From Leptobrachium leishanense (Eukaryota > Chordata > Amphibia > Anura > Megophryidae): 64,000 nucleotides of DNA. Each line of letters starts with the position of its first letter. Position 1 is the stretch's first letter. Under the pieces are notes generated by a model. The model did no database searches. It was not told the origin of the DNA and saw nothing but the letters and a program-made list of their open reading frames with translations. The translations under genes and the position numbers were made by a program. The stretch spans positions 113,682,328 through 113,746,327 of the forward strand of contig CM019064.1 in assembly GCA_009667805.1 (NCBI GenBank), given 5' to 3'. This document shows positions 34,746-46,752 of the stretch, in pieces.

Positions 34746-35689
34746 TTTGGAAAATGGGAGATGTAGTTCCAAAACATCTAGAGAGCCAAGGTTGATGACT
34801 TCTGGGTGAAGGGGTCATCCCATGTCTCAGGTTTTTAGTATACGCTGCACAACTGTGCCTTGGACCCTGGAAATTCCTTTCCATATGCACTAGCAACAAT
34901 AAAGCTTCTGTAAATCCTGCTGCAATTTTTTGTATAATAGTCTATCAAACAGTAAATAACTGTGAAATCTCAGAATGTCCTGATACCTTTCTCATTGCTG
35001 CACTACACACTATTACCCAGTATGATTTGGACAAACACAGTGCTGGTTCAAACTCCATCAGCACAAATGCAAACAGAACAGTATTCACATCATGCAAATT
35101 TTACCTTTCACCTTCCAACTTTTTATTTTGGGCATTGTCTGAGCGGCAGGGCCGAAGATGCCACTTAATACCCAGCCAAAAAAAAAAGGAAGATAATCCT
35201 AAATGAGCTGCTGCCTTGTTACTGGAGGGATCTGCTGAAGCTGTCTCAGCCTTTCCTAGCTGAGCATGGAGTTGTTGTGTTCAATGCACCCCCTTCCTCC
35301 TCCTCCTCTTGCACTCCCACAGCATGGGGGGCTGCTGCCTGCATACAGTGCGTGGGAGACAACCAAGGACTGCTTTAAATACACAAACACAGTCAACTTA
35401 AAGTGGGGATCTCTTAAAACACACACATGTGTTTGTTTATGTATATATACACATAAATATAAATATTTACCTATGTGTGTTTATGATGTGTATATATATG
35501 TTTGTAATATATGTAGTAGCTTTGTGTGTGTATATATATATATTATTGTTGAATCACAATGTAAAGGTCCCTAAAAATGAAGCATGTGTGGGAGGTCTGT
35601 TACCCCCTCTGATCCTCATGCTGCCAGTGCACAATGCTTTTTCTTCTGCCAAATAACTCAGTTTTTCATACACATTGAGGAGGAGGGGG

Positions 35690-36351
35690 AGGAATGGTGG
35701 GAGTGAGGAGTGGGTGGGTGGGATGGAGGCTGTATAATGATGGTGTGAGCGGGGGGACCTTGACAGGTGGGCCTCAGCCATCGTGCTGCGTGTCCAGACA
35801 AAGCCGGCAGAGGTGGCAGAGGGTGCTGGGCGCTCAGGTGACGGTGTTAGTCAGGTTGCAGCCCGTGGGCGGATTGCATGGCGTGGGCAGGTCGGCTAAC
35901 ACCAAAGCAAAGGAGGCAGAAGCAGTGGCGCCCCACTTGATCACTTGCCATGTGACATAGAGGAAGGAGTGGGAGGGAGGACGAGTTACTGTAGGCAGAC
36001 TCCTGCCAAGAAACGAGACTATAGTCTGCGGGGGCAATGAAAAAAAAAAAGTCTATAAAGACAGGTGAGGGGGCAAAGTAACCCATACAAGGATAAAAGT
36101 AGGTAGATCTGCTCTGGAGCTGGCAGAGAAAAATGGCGATACCTGCTGTGGAATTGTTTCTGCTCCATCTCTCTTGCACACTCTCTAGGAATACTGTGCT
36201 GGTGTCTGGCAGGATAGTGTTAAGAAAAAAAAAAAAGGAGAGCAACTGCAAAAGTAAAAAGAGCAGCAGCTTCTACCCACTGCGCCTGTAGGCAGAGCCC
36301 AGACACACTACTACTGTGCGACGGCAGGAGCAGCAGCAGCGGCAGCATCAG
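35690..36351 (+). promoter_or_regulatory. Candidate host promoter and non-coding first exon
   Basis: This region is GC-richer, CpG-bearing and free of any repeat family seen elsewhere in the window. TCTATAAAG at 36052-36060 could be a TATA box. About 290 bp downstream, after a GCAGCAGCAGCGGCAGC run, CAG|GTAGGC at 36349-36357 resembles a 5' splice donor. A start codon at 36133 in good context opens a frame that closes within about 40 codons, so the exon would be 5' UTR. No gene name can be given; a chance resemblance is possible. Confidence 0.3.
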
Positions 36352-36360
36352 GTAGGCGGA

Positions 36361-37320
36361 TTCCCCCACTGGGCACGAGTTATTGTCTGTGACTCTTCCT
36401 CCCTTGGAAGCTGTGAAGCCCCCGGGGTGTTTGATCTCTGAGCTGCGTTCTAGAATTCCTGCAGCATTCCATTCGTTCTACAGGTGTAAGGGCTTTGGAA
36501 TGCGGGGAGCTGAGCCTTGGCTACAATGTATCTCTAAACAAGGTAACATAGTGTCATAAATAATGCCCCGTGTTTAGAAAACAGAATTGCTTGAAACAAA
36601 TTAGATTAAAAGTAGTTATTGAAGAGAGTTACATGGATTAGCTATGCTAGTATGGAGAGTATAGGGTTTATTCACTAAGTGGTAAATTCACTGTGTAGTG
36701 TTTAAGGGAGAATGGGGGGGGAGTTGATGGCCGATTTCGTGTAGCAATCAATATTGAAATGTTATGTTTTTTTAGACAGTCTTCAACTGGAAGGTTGAAG
36801 CTTAAAATGTGTAAATCTCTTACAATTTTTAAATTCTCAACAATGTCACAGCTTTTTGAATATTGTTTAGTTTCAGCAGGAAAGTAAAGGAAGATTAAAT
36901 AAAGCTAGAGATAGTAGACACAGAGGAAGGCAGAATATGTATGTAAGAACATATATATGTATGAATATTGCTGTTACAATGTGTGTGTGTGTGTACAGAA
37001 TCTGCAGCATTACATTATGTAAAATTATACAAACAAATCTATAACAAACTTAGGACCCAGAACTTGTTGGTTCATGTTTGTGAGTATATACATATAAATC
37101 TGTGCAATGGCCTCTATGTCTAATTTTTATAACATTGGTTTTCTGACCCCACTCCATTGATAGCAAACCTTGGCTCCACCAGATGTTTTGGAACTACATG
37201 ACCCATGATGCTCTGATAGCCTAAAGGTTGGCTAGGTAACATGGAACATGTAAACCTGAAACAACTGGGTGCCACATTTTGCCAATATTGCCTTAGTTCC
37301 TATCCTTGAGGGGTTGTATA
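36361..37320. other. Unassigned stretch, possible intron
   Basis: AT-rich, with a short GT microsatellite (36979-36995) and no repeat termini except a GTAGTTCCAAAAC-type fragment at its end. Confidence 0.3.
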
Positions 37321-37600
37321 TTATTTATTTATTTATTTTACAAAGTATTTTACCACGAAGGATACATTGAGATTTCTCTTGTTTTCAAGTATGTCCTGGG
37401 TTCAAGAACATTGAAATTGTACAGTTGTTACAGAAATACAAAGTAATAAATGCAAGATGTTAAGAACACAACACAAATATGCAGATTAACACAGAAAATA
37501 AATATGTAGGTAATATAGTTACTATGTTACACGTTTACCAGGTATGTTAATAGGGAGCTCTTGAGTGATTTAAGACTGGGGGAATATTTGATGGTACTAT
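37321..37600 (-). mobile_element. L2-like LINE 3' end
   Basis: TTATTTATTTATTTATTTTA then AAAGTATTTTACCACGAAGG matches, in the same orientation, the 3' end at 12945-13190. Shared words include AATAAATATGTAGG and CTATGTTACA. Only 3' UTR is present. Confidence 0.75.
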
Positions 37601-38990
37601 ATACCCCTTAATTAGCATTCACAGCACTACACATTTTTGTCACTGTGAACTCCTGTTTTCGATTTTTGAATGTGATCTTTAAATGCTGGAGTGACAGAAT
37701 AATTCCGTCATATGGTCCTGCAGGGGATATACATACTTGTATGTGTAGCAACATAGGATTGCTCAATATAATCCAGTATCTCTCACAGAAAAATCCCAAA
37801 ATTCCATGTGCTTTGTGTACTCCACTAATCCTGGAATGGTTAAGGACCTGTTAAAACATTGTCAGGACTCCTTGAAAAGGCTGGTTTGGACACAGTAGAG
37901 GAATTCAAAAATTCTAAGCATGTGTACAGGGAAATCCCAAAGAAGATTATATATAAAACATTATGATGATCAAATAATAAATGATGTAGTCTACACACTG
38001 ATGGTGGGAATATCACTTAACCCCTTCACTAACAAGTGCTTTTTTGTTGGAAAATTATAGTGTTTATTTGAAATATGGGACGTGAAGGAAACAATTAAAA
38101 ATGTAGGATAAAATGGTGATTTTAGATTGTTATTGCAAACTAGCTAAATTATTAAAAATTTTATTTGTTTATGCTTTACAGAAATATTGCTGGGATGAAA
38201 CGTTCTGAACTCTAGATGGTGTCCTTTAATCTTACACATTTTCCCAAGGGGTTTGCTTTGAGTCAAACACTGTAGCTGTGATAACAGTAGACAATAGAAA
38301 TAGTCAGGTTTTCTGCTTATGGGGTTCACAGTGAGATTATTAGAAATGGAGCTTCCAAAAATAGAAAAAGAATATAAAAAATGATATCTGTATCTGGCAT
38401 AATGTTAGTATATGGAAATTACAGGGACACCATGTATCTGTACTCTACAGGGATTTTAACTCATCATAACCCCTTGAATCATATCCCTTTACTGTAGTGA
38501 GTGACCCAGAACGCCTCCTGTATTCTTCCCTCTCCCTGCAGCAGTAAAGTTTGTTGATCTTTTTGGTACAGTAAGAGTGGCAGCTGCACATTCTATCTTC
38601 TTTAGAGTAAAAAAGGGTGACAGGAGTGAGATTACACAGAGAATTTTGTTTCTCCACAGGGGGCATACTAGTCTTGCATTAAAATGGTATGCAAAATGAG
38701 TATTGTATGCCAAGTTTTGGTAAGTATTGTATTGCAATGCAAAATCTAATTTATGCATTTTTGAAGTGAAAGGGTTAAGGATCTTTGAATACCTGTAGGA
38801 TATTTAGGGTGCCCCGAAGGAGGCTGTGAATTTCTGTGCTTTCCTGCCTTATAATTACAAGAGATCATCATGGCTTTTGCTTCAAATCTTTAAAATCACA
38901 TTCTCTATAGCAATTTTCTGTTACTATAAGAAATCTCATTTTCCCCCACAATTTATTTTGCCTGAAGTTTTATTATGAAATATAAAAAGG
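37601..38990. other. Unassigned stretch
   Basis: AT-rich with no supported gene or repeat terminus. Confidence 0.3.
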
Positions 38991-39800
38991 GGGTGCAATA
39001 GTGCCGGCGCGATATTGTAAATTCCTAATCAATTAAGTGGTATAATCAAACAGCAATGCAAACATGCAGAAAATAAATAAATGAGTAGATGTGATGCTGC
39101 CTAAAATGGATATAACAACAAAGGTAAAAGCACAAAGAAAACAACCAAAATATGTGTCATACAAGGATTATGCAGAAAAAGAATCCATAAAGCGCATCCA
39201 ACAGTGCAGAAAGCAGTAAAATTAGCAAATGAAGGCTGTAAATTTGCTGTGTGCCAATAATAAAGTAGTGACAGAATCAATGTATCTGATAATAATACAC
39301 GGGGTGAGAAAAAACAATGGTCCTAGAGGCAATTTAAGAACATCAAACACATAAAAAGTGGCAGTGTCAAACAATGGCTATAAAATAGCCTGTGCCAGAA
39401 ATAGTCAATAAGGTGACCGTGATGGTATCAATGGCGTGGAGAAAAAATAGTGGTAGTAGAGTTGTCTAGGAATGCTCATAAGTTGGGGGATCCTCCTGAG
39501 GGCGGAAAGTGCTTGCGGTTACGTCCCTCGACGTCTCTCAAAGAGAACAGAAACAAAAAATAGACCAATAGTGCAGAATAGTAAACAATTCAGTTTCCCT
39601 CCTCCTGAGTAAAGGCAGAAACTCACATTTAATAGAGCCACACTTGGTCCTGGCTCTAGGAATATGGGCCTCTGGCCAAATAGAGGGTGGCGCTGCCCTT
39701 CTTTTTCGGTGTAGGTGACTTAGGAGAGATAAAAGGAACACGGAGACGGCGCTCCCATAGTATAATACCGTATATCACAGGGTGGAGACAGTAGGAGCAA
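38991..39800. repeat. Unclassified interspersed repeat
   Basis: A run of A-rich, low-complexity sequence (38995-39430) leads into GGAGACGGCGCTCCCATAGT near 39742. The texture resembles the non-coding Penelope-like or DIRS-like remnants of frog genomes, but no diagnostic motif is seen. Confidence 0.25.
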
Positions 39801-39899
39801 CACTTACCAATCATAGGAGCTCTGTATCTTTAAGGACAATCAGGTTCTTCTGTACTGAATATTCTGACCCTTTGGTAATAGATTGTGATACCACGTTAA

Positions 39900-40113
39900 T
39901 CGTAGTGCACATTTGCGCTTGTGCTCATAATGTTAAGTATAGGACGCGTGAAGTACAGTAAGCTTGCGCAGGTTCACACGCGGTAGACGATTGCGCGTGG
40001 TTGTAGCGTTAATAATGTAATATGGAATTGAGCGCAATTTTTTTTAACGCGCGCGTTAACCCTTAACCATGCCGGCGCTACAGTTAACAACAAGATTGTA
40101 ATATGGCCCATCG
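39900..40113. mobile_element. GGGCCATATTAC-type foldback fragment
   Basis: GCGC-rich sequence ends in AACAAGATTGTAATATGGCCC, matching the terminus of the 9911-11054 element. One end only. Confidence 0.45.
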
Positions 40114-40164
40114 TGTATCGAACAAAGGTACGGGACATCACTAATCTAAAGCAGAGGATCACTG

Positions 40165-40945
40165 ACATGTGCATTAGTTTTGGTACTAAAACGATTTCGC
40201 CCAAATTTTGGGATAATTTAGTTTTCGTATGACTCAAGAAGAGATACGAATCTGCTCGTTCCAAAAAACTAAAGAAACGAAAGGAAAATGCATTACATTT
40301 TAGTTTCAGTTCTTTTTGTTTTACATTGAGTGAAGGAGACCAGCAATGAGGATGTTCTATACAGAGAGGGACTTTAATAAATTCAGGAGGATGTTCTATA
40401 CATTATACAGAGAGGGGTATTAATTAATGCAGGAGGCTGTTATATACAGTATACAGAAAGAACTTTTTTTTTTTTTTGAGCCTTTTAAATCCAGTGGCTG
40501 TGAGCGTTAAGATCGGCTGCTTGTTACCTTATCTATCATTACAATGCATCAGGCTCAGCTGTTACAGTAACTGATTGCCGCTCATCACAGCGCTCATAGT
40601 TTCAGTAAAACAAGGAAATAATATTGTTATAATCTGTTATATATAAAAATATTATTTACTAGTTTTACTGAAACTCTGAGCCTGTGATGAGCAGCAGTCA
40701 GTTACTGTAACAACTTTGCCTGAAACATTGTGCTGAGAGTGAGAGATACTGTAACAAGCAGCCGATCGCAACCCTCTGAGGAGCCACCACTACAATATTA
40801 ATTGTATCCGCTGGTTTTCGAATGAACAAAATTCGTTTTCATACTAAAGAAATGAAAACAAATTTCTTTAGCAACTAAATAAATTGCATTTTAGGACGAA
40901 TCCATTCGTCCAAAATGAAATTTTGTGCCGTGCACATGTCTAATT
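40165..40945. mobile_element. MITE with GACATGTGC ends and internal inverted repeat
   Basis: GACATGTGCATTAG at the left and GTGCACATGTC at the right are inverted. Inside, AGTTTCAGTAAAAC/GTTTTACTGAAACT and the GTGATGAGC-type words form a second inverted layer (40550-40720). Target duplication is unclear. Confidence 0.45.
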
Positions 40946-41199
40946 GCCACCATTGATGAGGGAATGCTACAGTGAACATGGCAAGAAATCGAGTACCGTC
41001 TTGATGTGCTTTGTGCAAATAATGGTGCCCATATAGAGGTGTATTAAATGAGGCAAAAAAACTTAAATATATACGTCTCGTTTTGTAATAATTTTCACTT
41101 ATCTGTCTTTTCATTTGCCTTTGTAATAAATTTTTGAAATTGTAAAGAGATTTTATAGACATCCTGTATATAGATGAAATTTAAATCCCTATCATTTGA

Positions 41200-41640
41200 G
41201 ACAAATTGGACCCTTATCATGCCCATCTCCCTCCATCTTTATCATGTCCATCTCATCTTCATCACGTCCATCTTCCCCTTAACCATGTTCTTCTCCCCCC
41301 CCTTCTTTCACCTTCCTTTGCATGGCTTTCTTTGAACCAGCAACAGGGGGGGGGGGTTTGCTTCCGTACGCGGCAGCATGGAGAACTGGGAGGAAGTGAC
41401 GTTATATGATCATCTTCTCTCAGCACTGCCACAGACTAAAGGTAACTGGCTGGAAGGACGCGGGGTCCTGGTGCCCCCCAAAATGACGAAGGAGGTGCGG
41501 GCAGATAATCAATGCTCTGTGTCAATGCATCGCGGCAATGATTATTTGCCCTACTCCCCAGCGTGGCGACACAACAGAAGTCTGCTGCTGTCGCGGCACA
41601 CCATTTGGAAACTTTTGGTTTAAACGGTCAATAAAGATTT
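41200..41640. other. Pyrimidine-rich stretch and GC-rich block
   Basis: TCATC/CCATC pyrimidine repeats (41210-41310) precede a GC-rich block (41350-41620). Open frames there lack recognisable domains. Confidence 0.3.
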
Positions 41641-41969
41641 CAAAACAGTGACCTACACTTGGACATATTATTTCTCTTTACATTTCTTATTGTATTGCGT
41701 TTTAATAATTTTGACATGGAATCATTTACGTAAACGAGAGAACCAACTCCCGACTGGAGTGTCCTTTTGACTCTGGTAACAAAATTTGTCATTATCAATC
41801 CAGACACCCTCAAACTAATTCCAGTCATAGCCACTGCAGTTTGAAGTTAATGGAAGAACGTCAGTGCCAAAAAATAACAACAGAGATGACCAAATAGCCT
41901 AAGATCAAATACTTTATGAGGGAGATAATATATGGTTTAATGTCAAGCTCCTCTCCTGACTGGGTGGTC

Positions 41970-42175
41970 TCCGGCTGGGTGGAGTAGAGGTAACATCACT
42001 GCTCTACGTGGAGTCTGTGGAGACATGGGTTCGATCCCGACAAGCACCTCTCCAGTAAGTGTCCTTGGGCAAGACACCTAATGGTACATACTCGCCACCC
42101 AGGACATACTTGAAAATGAGAGAAATCTTAATGTATCCTTCCTGGTAAAATCCTTTCTCAAGAAAAAATGAGGAC
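41970..42175 (+). mobile_element. tRNA-derived SINE with L2-like tail
   Basis: The head has a box A-like TGGAGTAGAGG (41980-41990) and a perfect box B GGTTCGATCC (42028-42037), the internal promoter of RNA polymerase III. A core with GTGTCCTTGGGCAAGACACC follows. The tail, AGGACATACTTGAAAATGAG to TCCTTCCTGGTAAAAT, matches the 3' end of the LINE copies at 12945 and 37321, which would supply its reverse transcriptase. Confidence 0.82.
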
Positions 42176-42544
42176 ATTTACTTTTGCTTAAAATCTCTGA
42201 ATACTGTGTGTTAATGTGGTAAAATGTTTAATAATATAACATAATCCAAGTGTACATCTTAAATTATATATAAAATAAAGTGTATATATATATATATATG
42301 AAAAACAGCACACAGGTATTACTGTTTGTCAATCCGTAATGCATATACGATTTCTGAGCATGCAGTACATGCAGTAACATTAGCATCTCAGTTAGAAGAA
42401 GGCTCAAAATTTGCTGTTGTAAAATATATGAAGCTCTGACCAGTGTTTTTTCACAACCTCTTTTCCATTATTCACAACTTCATTGGTTGGAGAATAAACA
42501 GAGGAAATGTATTTTAAACTTTCTAATACACTCCGTGCCCTATC

Positions 42545-42780
42545 ACGTGATGTGAGCTAACCCTAGCGTTGGCATGTTCTCGGGTTAGTGCCAGGTAAAT
42601 TCAGTCTAGCGCCTGACCAACAGATTGTTTGCCGCTCGCTACAAACGGTGAAAATCACTTAGTGCGCGGTAATTTGCAATTCGTAGCGTGAGTTTACTGT
42701 ATTTAATGCATCCTATACATAACATGGGGAGCGCTAAAGACTCAGAGCACTTGCACTATTGTAACCAACAGATTGTTTGG
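42545..42780. repeat. GCGC-rich interspersed repeat, second copy
   Basis: TTTGCAATTCGTAGCG then TACATAACATGGGGAGCGCT matches 15000-15060. Confidence 0.45.
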
Positions 42781-42789
42781 TCCCAGCAC

Positions 42790-43720
42790 TAATTTCTACA
42801 CGTATACTAATTGAAAATTTTTACCTATTTCTCAACCCTGGTGTTATCTGACGGAAAGGAGCAGAAAAGGGGGAAAAAATAAAAGTGAAAGTTCCTTGCT
42901 TAAAATGGACAGGCAATTAAGAGGCAATTGAAAGGAATGCAGCACAAGTGTTCTCTTGGCCCCATACACCATAGTAATAGATCTGGTCAGCAATGTTGTT
43001 GCTGTTGCAGTTGGCTCTACCTTTCTCCACATAGATCCTAATTCTAATATATTGGCTAATTCTAAACATTTTATGCTGGGGGTTATTCATAGTATGTAAC
43101 TGGTTGAATATTAGGGTCAGGACCATGTTTAAAGGGACACATGGATACGTCTTACCCTGAAACATGTATTATTTAAATGCTGCAGAAGGGAAATTATTGT
43201 CGCTCCCCTGGCCTTCCTTTTGGATCTATTAAATGCATTGTAATGATTCTACATGCTGTTGAGTGGCATTTATCATGCAATGCCCATCAGCCTTAATTAA
43301 TATATGTGTGCCTACAAACATGGATGATACGGCCACCGTGGAAGATTTTAATAATGCAGGGTTGTGAGGGCTCTTCGCTGGATGTGTTCATACTTATACA
43401 AGCTTGTGAGGGCGGGGGATAGGTATGGCCCGGCACTCTGCACTGGAAAAAAACAGTTCTATCCTGGGTCTCAGCCCGGGTCTTATCGTTTCCCTAGCGT
43501 GTGCTAATGAATCTTGTACACTGACAACCGCGAACAATGCGATTCGTTGGTGGGTTGTCAGGCTCCACATTTTAGCAATTTGCGCTAGTTTTTTCATGCA
43601 GCGTTGGCGTTTTAGCTCACACCAAGTGATAGGGCCCTCCCTGACCGGCCCTGATGTAGATGTTACCTATCTTTAACCAATCAGTGAGGACTATTTTATG
43701 TTGCATGCGAAGAATAAACA
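42790..43720. other. Unassigned stretch
   Basis: No supported feature. Small open frames at 43394-43676 have no recognisable domain. Confidence 0.3.
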
Positions 43721-44774
43721 TACAGTCAGGTCCAGAAATATTGGGACATCGACACAATTCTAACATCTTTGGCTCTATCCACCACCACAATGGAGTTGGA
43801 ATGAAACAAACACAATGTGCTTTAACTGCAGACTGTCAGCTTTAATTTGAGGGTATGTACATCCAACTCCGTTGAACGGTATAGGATTTACAGCAGTTTT
43901 CAGATGTGCTTCCCACTTGTTAAGGGACCAAAGGTAATGGGACAGAATAATCATCATAAATCAAACTTTCCCGTCTTAATACTTGGTTGCAAATCCTTTG
44001 CAGTCAATCACAGCCTGATGTCTGGAATGCATAGACATCACCAGACGCTGGGTTTCATCCCTGGTGATGCTCTGCCAGGCTTCTACTGCAACTGTCTTCA
44101 GTTCCTGCTTGTTCTTGAGGCATTTTCCCTTCAGTTTTGTCTTCAGCAAGTGAAATGCATGCTCAATGGGATTCAGGTCAGGTGATTGACTTGGCCATTG
44201 CATAACATTCCACTTCTGTCCCTTCAAAAACTCTTTGGTTGCTTTTGCAGTATGCTTTGGGTCAGTGTCCATCTGCACTGTGAAGCGCCGTCCAATGAGT
44301 TCTGCAGCATTTGGCTGAATGTGAGCAGATAATATTGCCCGACACACTTCAGAATTCATCCTGCTGCTTATGTCAGCAGTCACATCATCAATGAATACAA
44401 GAGAACCAGTTCCATTGGCAGCCATACATGCCCACGCCATGACAATACCACCGCCATGCTTCACTGATGAGGTGGTATGCTTAGGATCATGAGCAGTTCC
44501 TTTCCTTCTCCATACTCTTCTCTTCCCATCACTCTGGTACAAGTTGATCTTGGTCTCATCTGTCCATAGGATCTTGTTCCAGAACTGTGAAGGCTTTGTT
44601 AGGTGTTGTTTGGCAAACTCTAATCTGGCCTTCCTGTTTTTGAGGCTCACCAATGGTTTACATCTTGTGGTGAACCCTCTGTATTCACTCTGGTGAAGTC
44701 TTCTCTTGATTGTTGACTTTGACACACATACACCTACCTCCTGGAGATTGTTTTTGATCTGGCCAACTGTTGTG

Positions 44775-45830
44775 AAGGGTGTTTTCTTAGTACAGGAGGG
44801 GTGGGGTTTCGCCTATTCCCCGATGGGGCAGCTGCAACCACCTAAATGCATCCAGCCCAACATGTGTAAAACATAACAAAGAAAAAAATTGTCATCTGCG
44901 CCTATTCCCATTATACCGTGTGAAACAAAACACAATTAGAGGATTTGGATTCTTAGTAATGGCCATTATAAGATTAAGCTCGCCCGCCAGCGTCAAGGCA
45001 CCTCTAATGAGGGTGAGTCCTATCCAAAAATGAAGCCACAGGCTGCTGTATAGCAAACCATACCTGCTCATGCTGCTGGTCAGACATGAGGTAGACTGGT
45101 GGGCCTTTATTTATGCTCCCCCAGAAACAAAATCAACTTTGGGATCAAAAACAAAGACACAGAGCAGAATCTTGCTGCAGTGATGACCTGGCTGGAAGTA
45201 CATTAAAACATACATAGTACAGGAGGGGTGGGGTCGTGCCTATTCCCCGATGGGGCGGCTGCAACCTCCTGTACTATGTATGTTTTAATGTACTTCCAGC
45301 CAGGTCATCACTGCAGCAAGATTCTACTCCATGTCTTTGTTTTTGATCCCAAAGTGGATTTTGTTTCTAGGAGAGCATAAATAAAGGCCCACCAGTCTAC
45401 CTCATGTCTGACAAGCAGCATGAGCAGGTATGGTTTGCTATACAGCAGCCTCTGGCTTCATTTTTGGATAGGACTCACCCTCATTAGAGGTGCCTTGACG
45501 CTGGCGGGCGAGCTTAATCTTATAATGGCCATTACTAACAGGGTTATTCAGAGAGCGTGAAAAGCAGGAGAATGACTGGAGAATGAAGAATTCTAGGTCA
45601 AAATAGCCAAACCAGAAAAATTCTCCCTTTCATCTCACTTTTCAAATTGGCTATTTTGGCCTAGAATTTTTCATTCTCCAGTTATTCTCCAGTCATTCTC
45701 CTGCTTTTCACGCTCTCTGAATAACCCTGTTAGAATCCAAATCCTCTAATTGTGTTTTGTTTCACACGGTATAATGGGAATAAGCGCAGATGGCAATTTT
45801 TTCTTTGTTATGTTTTAAGGGTGTTTTCTT
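44775..45830. mobile_element. Long inverted-repeat insertion in Tc1 transposase
   Basis: Insert 44789-45816 is flanked by perfect 14-bp duplications AAGGGTGTTTTCTT (44775-44788 and 45817-45830). It contains a near-perfect inverted repeat. Arm 1 (44868-45226) matches arm 2 (45265-45816, minus a MITE) across a loop of about 38 nt with the words TGGGGTCGTGCC and CCCGATGGGGCGGC. The loop-stem unit (AGTACAGGAGGGGTGGGGT to GCTGCAACC) also occurs at the left edge (44789-44850). No protein is encoded and no poly(A) tail is seen. Confidence 0.85.
45536..45732. mobile_element. Harbinger-like MITE, short subfamily, 191 bp
   Basis: Element 45539-45729, nearly a complete palindrome, lies between TAA and TTA. 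The unoccupied counterpart of the site is present in the opposite arm of the inverted repeat (44947-44964, GGATTCTTAGTAATGGCC). Comparison shows that the target was TAA. Confidence 0.9.
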
Positions 45831-46752
45831 CACCAGGGAAAGAATTCTTCGGTCATCCACCACAGTTGGTTTCCGTGGGCTCCTGGGTCTTTTGGTGTTG
45901 CTGAGCTCACCGGTGCGTTCCTTCTTTTTGAGAACGTTCCAAACAGTTGTTTTGGCCATGCCTAATGTTCTTGCTATCTCTCTGATGGGTTTGTTTTGTT
46001 TCTTCAGCTTGCTTCATTGATAGTGACAGCTCTTTGGATCTCATCTTGAGAGTTGACAGCAACAGATTCCAAATGCAAATAGCACACTTGAAATGAACTC
46101 TGGGCCTTTTATCTGCACATTGTAATTGGGGTAATGAGGGAATATCACACACCTGGCCATCGAATAGCTGAGAAGCCAATTGTCCCATTACCTTTGGTCC
46201 CTTAACAAGTGGGAGGCACATCTGAAAACTGCTGTAAATCCTATACCGTTCAACGGAGTTGGACGTACATACCCTCAAATTAAAGCTGACAGTCTGCAGT
46301 TAAAGCACATTGTGTTTGTTTCATTCCAACTCCATTGTGGTGGTGGATAGAGCCAAAGATGTTAGAATTGTGTCGATGTCCCAATATTTCTGGCCCTGAC
46401 TGTATACTATTATGTTTTTCTAAGTCTTTATGAGTTATTAAAAAACTGGGTTATGAGTTATTGAAATGTATAAGTCAATCCAAGAGTCAACTGTTGGATA
46501 GTTTATCTTGATTGGTTATAACCTGATCTCAAGCTTCAAGTTGGCATAGTTCTTTTATCATAAATTGTTTGTCAATACAATATTTGGATAAAAAGCCAAA
46601 AAACAGGACGATGTGTGATTAAGAATGTTTCCTACTGTGTCTAGCTGGACAATGTGCAGCTGGGAGAGTCTTGGTTATTTTTTTGATCATTGTAGTTTCA
46701 TAGTATAAGATTCATTGAATGTACAAAGTTGCCACTGACCCAGAAACAAAAT

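Larger units (their letters stand above)
43976..46060 (-). pseudogene. Tc1/mariner DD34E transposase, split by insertion
   Basis: The N-terminal part is in two frames (about 46045-45905, then 45959-45831) and shows MAKTTVWNVLKKKERTGEL, KRPRSPRKPTVVDDRRILSL and KKTP. After the 1,028-bp insertion the frame resumes (44788-43976). MSKSTIKRRLHQSEYRG (second HTH), [17 protein letters not shown] (first Asp), VQMDTDPKHTAKAT (second Asp) and SPDLNPIEHAFHLLK (Glu) follow. The C-terminus is VIDCKGFATKY. The catalytic half is a clean 249-residue frame. The insertion falls in KKTPF-TTVGQ, which links the two HTH domains. A frameshift lies upstream of the insertion. Confidence 0.9.
43721..46404 (-). mobile_element. 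Second Tc1-like transposon, carrying later insertions
   Basis: Element 43723-46402 is flanked by TA. Ends are CAGTCAGGTCCAGAAATATT and the complement of AATATTTCTGGCCCTGACTG, with inverted repeats of at least 70 bp (GGCTCTATCCACCACCACAA near the inner side). The inner copies of CCTTTGGTCCCTTAACAAGT occur at both sides (43916-43935 and 46190-46209). The transposase on the minus strand is split by a 1,028-bp insertion. Confidence 0.92.

Noticed and set aside
35266..35656. Open frames with many Tyr, Ile, Val and Cys residues
   Set aside because: They are translations of GT/AT microsatellite-like sequence and have no recognisable domain.
36133..36260. Short open frame starting in good context in the candidate first exon
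   Set aside because: It closes after about 40 codons in a poly-A run region and has no recognisable product. At most it is an upstream open frame.
44789..44853. Possible small structured RNA gene in the loop motif of the inverted repeat
   Set aside because: The hairpin is clear, but it matches no RNA family that I recognise, and both copies belong to the insertion.
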